DNA from: Plasmopara viticola
Lineage: Eukaryota > Oomycota > Peronosporomycetes > Peronosporales > Peronosporaceae
Reading direction: 5' to 3'
NCBI GenBank assembly: GCA_001695595.3
Contig: MBPM02000147.1
Coordinates: 1 to 64,000, forward strand
DNA length: 64,000 nucleotides
Shown here: positions 59,070-64,000 of the stretch, in pieces
Numbering within the stretch: position 1 is the stretch's first letter
Layout of the letters: every line of letters begins with the position of its first letter
Translations under genes and position numbers: made by a program
Notes under the pieces: generated by a model
Told to the model about the DNA's origin: nothing
What the model saw: the letters and a program-made list of their open reading frames with translations, nothing else
Database searches by the model: none

Positions 59070-59364
59070 GTTTGTCGCTCTGAGGTACTGCTGTTGTGGT
59101 CCTTACTTGGAAGGTTGCGCGGCGAAAGTCGAAGCAATGGAGAAATAGGAGAGAGACAGAGAGAAAAGGCCGCCGCCGTGTAACAGTGCATGTATTGGTT
59201 TTTAATGATCGTTTTTACTTTCAATTTGCGCTTGTACACTGCTAGCGTCACGCTGTGGAGACACCCAGTAGCAATAACTTGAAAAGCGCAAGCACGATAG
59301 GTCACGCGTGCCTTGCAAAGCCTCTTATGAATATCGAATTCCTGCCCCTCCTTCCCTCAAATAC

Positions 59365-59826
59365 TTACGGCTCTCCAAGCATCAGATTTACGCGTTTCAT
59401 GATGTAATCTTTTGCAGGGTCGTAGGGCGAGTCCTTGCTCGGGATTTCAAGCACCGTGGGTATCGTCTTCTCGTATGTATTAAGCAAATGGCGAATTTCC
59501 TCTGCCACCTGTAAAAAGCCAATTAATAAAATTAGTAATTGATTTAGCAGCTACTAGGGGCTCCTTACATGCTGGTTTATAAGAATAATAGCAATGTCAT
59601 CGCGGCTAGAGAGAGATCGGAAGCTTGCTTCAATCACAGAGATTGGCGTGGCTGCAGCAACATTACGTTAATTCGACTCGAAAACGTTCGAGACAGCTGG
59701 CGTACAAGGCTTAACGACAAGAAAGTTGGTCCCGTCGGCCGTTCGGTGACCGACACCGGCTAGAATAAATCCCGTGACGGTGTCTTCGTCACCAATTACA
59801 GCAATGAGTTTTGTGCTGTCGCTCAT
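59365..59826 (-). CDS. VMA7: V-type H+-ATPase subunit F
   Basis: Three short exons: 59826-59706, 59651-59569 and 59508-59365, with introns of 54 nt (GTACGC..GCAG, phase 1) and 60 nt (GTAAGG..ACAG, phase 0). Spliced product 115 aa, close to yeast and animal subunit F (about 118-119 aa). The N-terminus KLIAVIGDEDTVTGFILAGVG is the family hallmark; the middle has SRDDIAIILINQHVAEEIR; the C-terminus has IPTVLEIPSKDSPYDPAKDYIMKR. Subunit F belongs to the V1 central rotor stalk coupling ATP hydrolysis to proton pumping at vacuolar and endosomal membranes. The start codon lies 93 bp from the divergent gene at 59920, so the two probably share a promoter region. Confidence 0.95.
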
Positions 59827-59919
59827 TCTTGTCGTGACGAAGCCACTTCAGTAAATGGAAGATAGCGATTTTAGTCAGAATGTAATTTAGTCTAACTAAA
59901 CTTTTAGGTCAGCACAAAC

Positions 59920-61175
59920 ATGATGACAAAATTTTCTTTTGGAGCGATGTTTGCCACGCCCGGAACGACTTCCTCCTTGTCTTCACAACGCCAACTGCAA
60001 GGCCTCGTGACTCGTCGTTCGGCCACCGTAGAGCCTAAAAATGCGGCTCAGTACTTCGGTCACGTTGCCGACGTCGTACACACCAACGAGAAACTTACCA
60101 AGCTGCGGTACGTGTTGCTTACCAGTCGTAACACTGTAAGCGACTTTAACGTGACTCTGTTTGTTGCACATTCAGTGCATACAATCTTAAGCGTCAAGCT
60201 AAGGTAGCCTACAAAGGTTATGAGTCCGTACTGAGCCGCAAGAAGCGTCCAATCATCGGTAATAACGTCAAAATTTCGGCGACGAGCGGGCTGTACGTTT
60301 CGAGGCCAGCCCTGTCCACAACCACGTTCAATCCGGCGGCAGTGCTGCAGCTACAAGCTATGTTGCCCAAAGCGCAGCCAGCAGCGGTTAAATCTGTGCC
60401 TAAACTGGCAGCGGCAACGTCCATGTCATCTGGGATACCGTCCACGACATTGGCGAACTCAGCGTCTGCGCACATGACAGCCGCACAGATTCAGCTGCGC
60501 CAACAGATGAAGAATGCACAGCTGCAGCAGCAATTGCCTAAAAGGTCAAACTTTGTTGTAGGCACAACAGTACATATCCGGGTATGGCGATGGTCTTGCA
60601 TCCAATTACTTTTAGTTCCGATCTTTTATCTGATGTCGCCTCCGTAGAGTACTGCTGATTTGATCGCGTGTGGAGCTCGAAACTTGGCGGGCAAGACGGG
60701 ACGTATTGTTGCAGCACCGCAGATCTACGGTCAAGAGCTCTTTTCCGTTTACATTGATGAACACGAAGCACTTTTCCAAGTTCCGTTTAACGCGCTGACG
60801 CTTATCGCGCGCCCGTCGTCCACACAGCAACAACAGACACATACTGCGCAGCACATGCAAGCGCAACAGACTATTCTGGGAGATCGACTATCTTCGAACC
60901 AGATACAACGGCCGCAAAACGCTAATGGTCAAGCTCAGAGCGGGTCGAAATCGGCAGAGCAGACCAAGATGGAGCACTCTTTTCAGCTTCATCGCCTCAT
61001 GCAGAAGCAATACCGTGAGATCCAGGTTTTACAACAACGCTATGCAGAATGCAGAGTCGTGAACCCCACGGCGTTGTCGAGCATACAAAAAGAGTTGTCC
61101 AAGTTGCGGCTTGTGCATCTCTCGCAGGTGCAAACCCTCAAAAGCAAGCAGGCATTACATTTGACTGGTAAATAG
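59920..61175 (+). CDS. Conserved-looking protein of unknown function, SH3/KOW-like segment and coiled coil
   Basis: Three exons fit one frame: 59920-60107, 60176-60581 and 60648-61175 (introns 68 nt, GTACGT..TCAG, and 66 nt, GTATGG..GTAG), giving 373 aa. The start is ATG 59920 or the adjacent ATG 59923. The N-terminus MMTKFSFGAMFATPG is followed by a basic, helix-prone stretch (NLKRQAKVAYKGYESVLSRKKRP). A Gln/Ala-rich segment comes next. Around residues 200-255 VVGTTVHIRS..GKTGRIVAAPQIYGQELFSVYID..FQVPFNALTLI looks like a small beta-barrel of SH3 or KOW type. A Gln-rich linker follows, then a C-terminal coiled coil (HRLMQKQYREIQVLQQRYAE..). I do not recognise the family. The exon structure is inferred from frame continuity and splice consensus. 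Confidence 0.75.
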
Positions 61176-61226
61176 AAAGCAAAGAAGTTTTTTATTCTTT
61201 ATTTTTTCCAAATGTTGGACTACTCA

Positions 61227-63719
61227 TTACTGCTGATAGTAGTTAGCGTATTGTGCTTGCGAATAGGTCTGCTGACCAGCTACAGCTGTATGGTCCGCTT
61301 GAGGATACACTTGAGCTTGAGCTCCATATCCCTACAAAAAAGTCACCAGAACAACCATTGTTAGTATTTCACAAGCTTGTGCAGCACATTTTTACACAGA
61401 AGCTCTTTGTCTAAAGCTTAAGTATCAAAGAATAAATGCAAGTAGCCCCTGTCAATGACGTCCCTCCCTGCCTCATCGCGACACTACCACAACGTCTTCC
61501 TGAACGTTGAATTAGGCACTAGACAGAGCTATCCCATGCTCCATTTGGAGCTCATTTGGAGCCCCGTTCCGAATTCACAATTAAAATAAATGCAACCAGA
61601 CATAGGGAAAGGGACATTAAAAAGCAAAAATTTACCTGGTAGCCATGGTAATAAGCGGCAGCCGTCGTCGTTTCCGCTGTCTCCGTCGCCACTACTGCTG
61701 GAATCGCCGATGTTGCTGCTGTGGTAGGTGTTAATAAAGCTGCAGAAGTCTGTGGGGCGGTGTATCGAGGACGCTTCACCCCGAGGTCCACGTTAGAATT
61801 GTATCCGCACAAGTCACCATCCCAGCCACGCTGAATGCTCAGGACCTTGATCGTGCGATTACAAGGTTGAGAGTTCTTCAGCTTCCACGTCAATTCCCTC
61901 TTGCGGGCTTCACGCACTTGAGCAACATCGTCACCATAATTCTCCAAAAATTCCACGTACTGATACCATAGGTCGTTCTTTTCGTCCACCGACAGTTTGC
62001 AATGATCTTCAAGTGCACGTTTGAAAAGACAGGTAACTCGTGCCACCATTTCTGCGTTTTTGCTGCCAACATTTCTCTCAAAATGAACGAAGTTCAGCCA
62101 AAGCAGCACTGACTCGCTATGCTTCTGGACTGCGCGTTCAAATACGGCACGGACCGAAGCTGTGTCGTCATTAATCTTCTTCAAAAGCATGGCGTAAGAG
62201 ATAGCCACATACGCGTATATTTCGGCCTCACTGTCGACTACTTCCATTCCACGTTCATACCACACTTTTGCCGTCTCAACATCTCCTCGTCTTCGTTCAA
62301 AATTGCAATAGTGCAAAAATGCTTCTGCAAGCTTTGGTGCCACATCGGATAATACTTTCATATAAATATCTTGAGCCCTTTGGAGCTTGTCATGAGCCTC
62401 TAAAAATGCCGCGTACTCCAAGTAGATGGAAGCACGGTACTTCAAAAAAGTCGTGACTGCTCGCTGGAAAACTGCATCTGCCGCTGCAAAATCGTGCACT
62501 GACTCGATCCACGTAACGTAGCGGAGCCAGATTTCCTCATAATTTGCACATGAAATGAGACAGCGTTCGTACAACTTCTGGCAACGATCATTATTTGCCG
62601 CAGCTTCTTCAAAGTCCAAGTAACTGTGCCAATTTTTTAATGCGGCTTCAGTCACGGGCGTCACATGAAAGTAACTTCGATCAATAGCAGCTTCAAATTC
62701 GTGGCGACTGTAGATGTCCCCCATTGTCTTAGTCTTAACGGCCTCCACTGCATTTACGATTTTAACTCGCAATAGTCCCTCATCCATAAGTTCGTCCCCG
62801 TCGCTAGCTAGTGCCCTCTGTTCATCGGTCGTGGCAAGAGCACTTAGTTGCTGGGCTAGCACAAACTGGTTGTATTTTTCCCAAAATTCCTCAAGATTGC
62901 GCAGTGGTTGGTGCATAATTCGCTTAAAAACTTGATTTAGGCGAGACATGTCATTCTAAAGTCACTTGCACAGTCAAACGATTGCAGTTATAACTTATTA
63001 AAGTTACTCACATTAACAGTCTCCAACTGGATGTAAAGCTCCCACAGCGGCCCAGCCATGGGATCACTTCCGCACGCCTCCACGGCTCTATCTAGCAATC
63101 TATATCGGCTCACAACAACCTGTCAAACTTACAAAAAAATAAATTCATTCAGTAAACTACGTACGGCCGCGTTTCGTCCACGGAACCTAGCACCGTGTGT
63201 ATGAGGAACTCGCAATACTTCATCCACATGTCCACGCTGTATCTAACTGCCGTGACGCCTCGTTCATACACCTCACGCGCCTTCTGTATGGCTTCATCTA
63301 TCGTCGCCACAGTGCCCAATCCATCTTCCCTTGTCCTACTGGCAAGTCGGTATTCGTACTGTGCATACTATATTCGATGTCAGCAAAGAATCCTCACTAG
63401 CCATTAATTGTTTAGTTTACCTTGTTCCAATAGCCAAAGCACAACGGGAATTCGGTTAAAAATCGATCGTACGTGTTTTCGACTAAATCGCGTGGCGTTG
63501 TAGACTGACACAGTTCAAAGCAATATGAGTCTCATGATCGACTAGTCGCATCGCAGCGCGACGTACCTCACTCTGCACAAGCGCAAGTAGGCTGACCCAC
63601 GAATTGAAGTCCAGCGGATTCTTTTCAACTGTTGCCATGAGCCTCTCTAGCGGTGACTTTTCGGCTCCAGTGTCGCTGCCGAGGCCATTGGCAGCGGACG
63701 TGACAGGGGTCTCCTCCAT
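61227..63719 (-). CDS. PRP39: Pre-mRNA-processing factor 39-like, HAT-repeat U1 snRNP protein
   Basis: Six exons: 63719-63567, 63504-63421, 63367-63161, 63119-63012, 62955-61636 and 61331-61227; introns of 62, 53, 41, 56 and 304 nt, all GT..AG and phase 0. Product about 658 aa, typical for PRP39. The N-terminus NPLDFNSWVSLLALVQSE..FLTEFPLCFGYWNKYAQYEYR starts an array of half-a-TPR (HAT) repeats running to about residue 560 (LWELYIQLE, WLRYVTWIES, RASIYLEYAAFLE, LWLNFVHFERNVG, LWYQYVEFLENYG). The Ala/Thr/Tyr/Gln-rich tail ends ANYYQQ. In yeast PRP39 is a U1 snRNP component needed for 5' splice site recognition. The open frame continues upstream to an ATG at 63935, so the start is uncertain by 72 codons. 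The 3' end converges on the unknown gene with 51 bp between stop codons. Confidence 0.92.
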
Positions 63720-64000
63720 AAGCAACGTGATTATTGGTGATTCTCGAATACAATTGACCTCCGTCCCCTGAAACCGCTGCAATATTGTGAAGCGAGGATC
63801 GAAAGAAGGGGTGATATTTTCATTGATGTACGATACATTAATTGGTGACGTAAGGTTTTTTAGGGTGCTGCAGGTCTTGCTCGTACTATTCCTTACTGGC
63901 GCACCCGACTCGTTGTTGCGGCGAGTAGCGCTCAACTCCGACGCTCAAAGCCTTTTCATTCAGCTTTGCAGTGGGTTGAAATGCTATTTCACCAGCTTTT
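63720..64000 (-). other. Upstream region or alternative N-terminal extension of the PRP39-like gene
   Basis: An in-frame extension from ATG 63935 to 63719 (MSATRRNNESG...IRESPIITLL) would add 72 residues with no recognised domain. Nothing else is seen to the window end. Confidence 0.45.

Overview
The window looks like nuclear DNA of an oomycete, probably a Peronosporales relative. This is inferred from a near-canonical Arf1, compact genes with short GT..AG introns of about 41-304 nt, an oomycete-type initiator motif before Arf1, and LINE proteins of the kind common in oomycete genomes. I could run no search, so the species is unassigned.

Bases 1 to about 55,300 are a nested repeat block. Its base layer is a tandem array of units of about 550-600 bp, each carrying one tRNA-Lys(UUU) gene or relic. 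The array runs on the + strand at 13.65-31.64 kb, on the - strand at 37.26-52.68 kb, and again on the + strand (much decayed) at 52.69-55.3 kb. Six LINE-type (non-LTR) retrotransposon copies, L1 to L6, interrupt it. Each has or had ORF1 (an RNA-binding-like protein) and ORF2 (APE-type endonuclease, reverse transcriptase, C-terminal zinc-binding motif). All five 3' junctions visible in the window (L2-L6) lie at the same nucleotide of the tRNA-Lys gene, between nt 17 and 18 in the D loop, and every element is antisense to the tRNA it hit. This looks like a sequence-specific LINE family that uses a multicopy tRNA gene as its target.

L1 (1-7260), L2 (7333-13650, 5'-truncated), L4 (31644-37263, 5'-truncated) and L6 (43761-51661, 5'-truncated, itself hit by a DNA transposon with TTAA target duplications) are badly decayed. 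L5 (38486-43187) has lost its reverse transcriptase by internal deletion. L3 (17569-25419) is full length with an intact ORF2; its only obvious lesion is a one-base deletion in ORF1. L4 and L6 are inverted copies of one dead element that share many stop codons.

Bases 55.3-58.2 kb are gene-poor, AT-richer sequence. Bases 58.2-64 kb are a compact gene island: ARF1 (+), V-ATPase subunit F (-, three short exons), an unidentified three-exon gene (+) and a PRP39-like U1 snRNP splicing factor (-, six exons, 5' end uncertain). ARF1 and VMA7 converge, VMA7 and the unknown gene diverge from a 93-bp gap, and the unknown gene converges on PRP39 with about 50 bp between stop codons.
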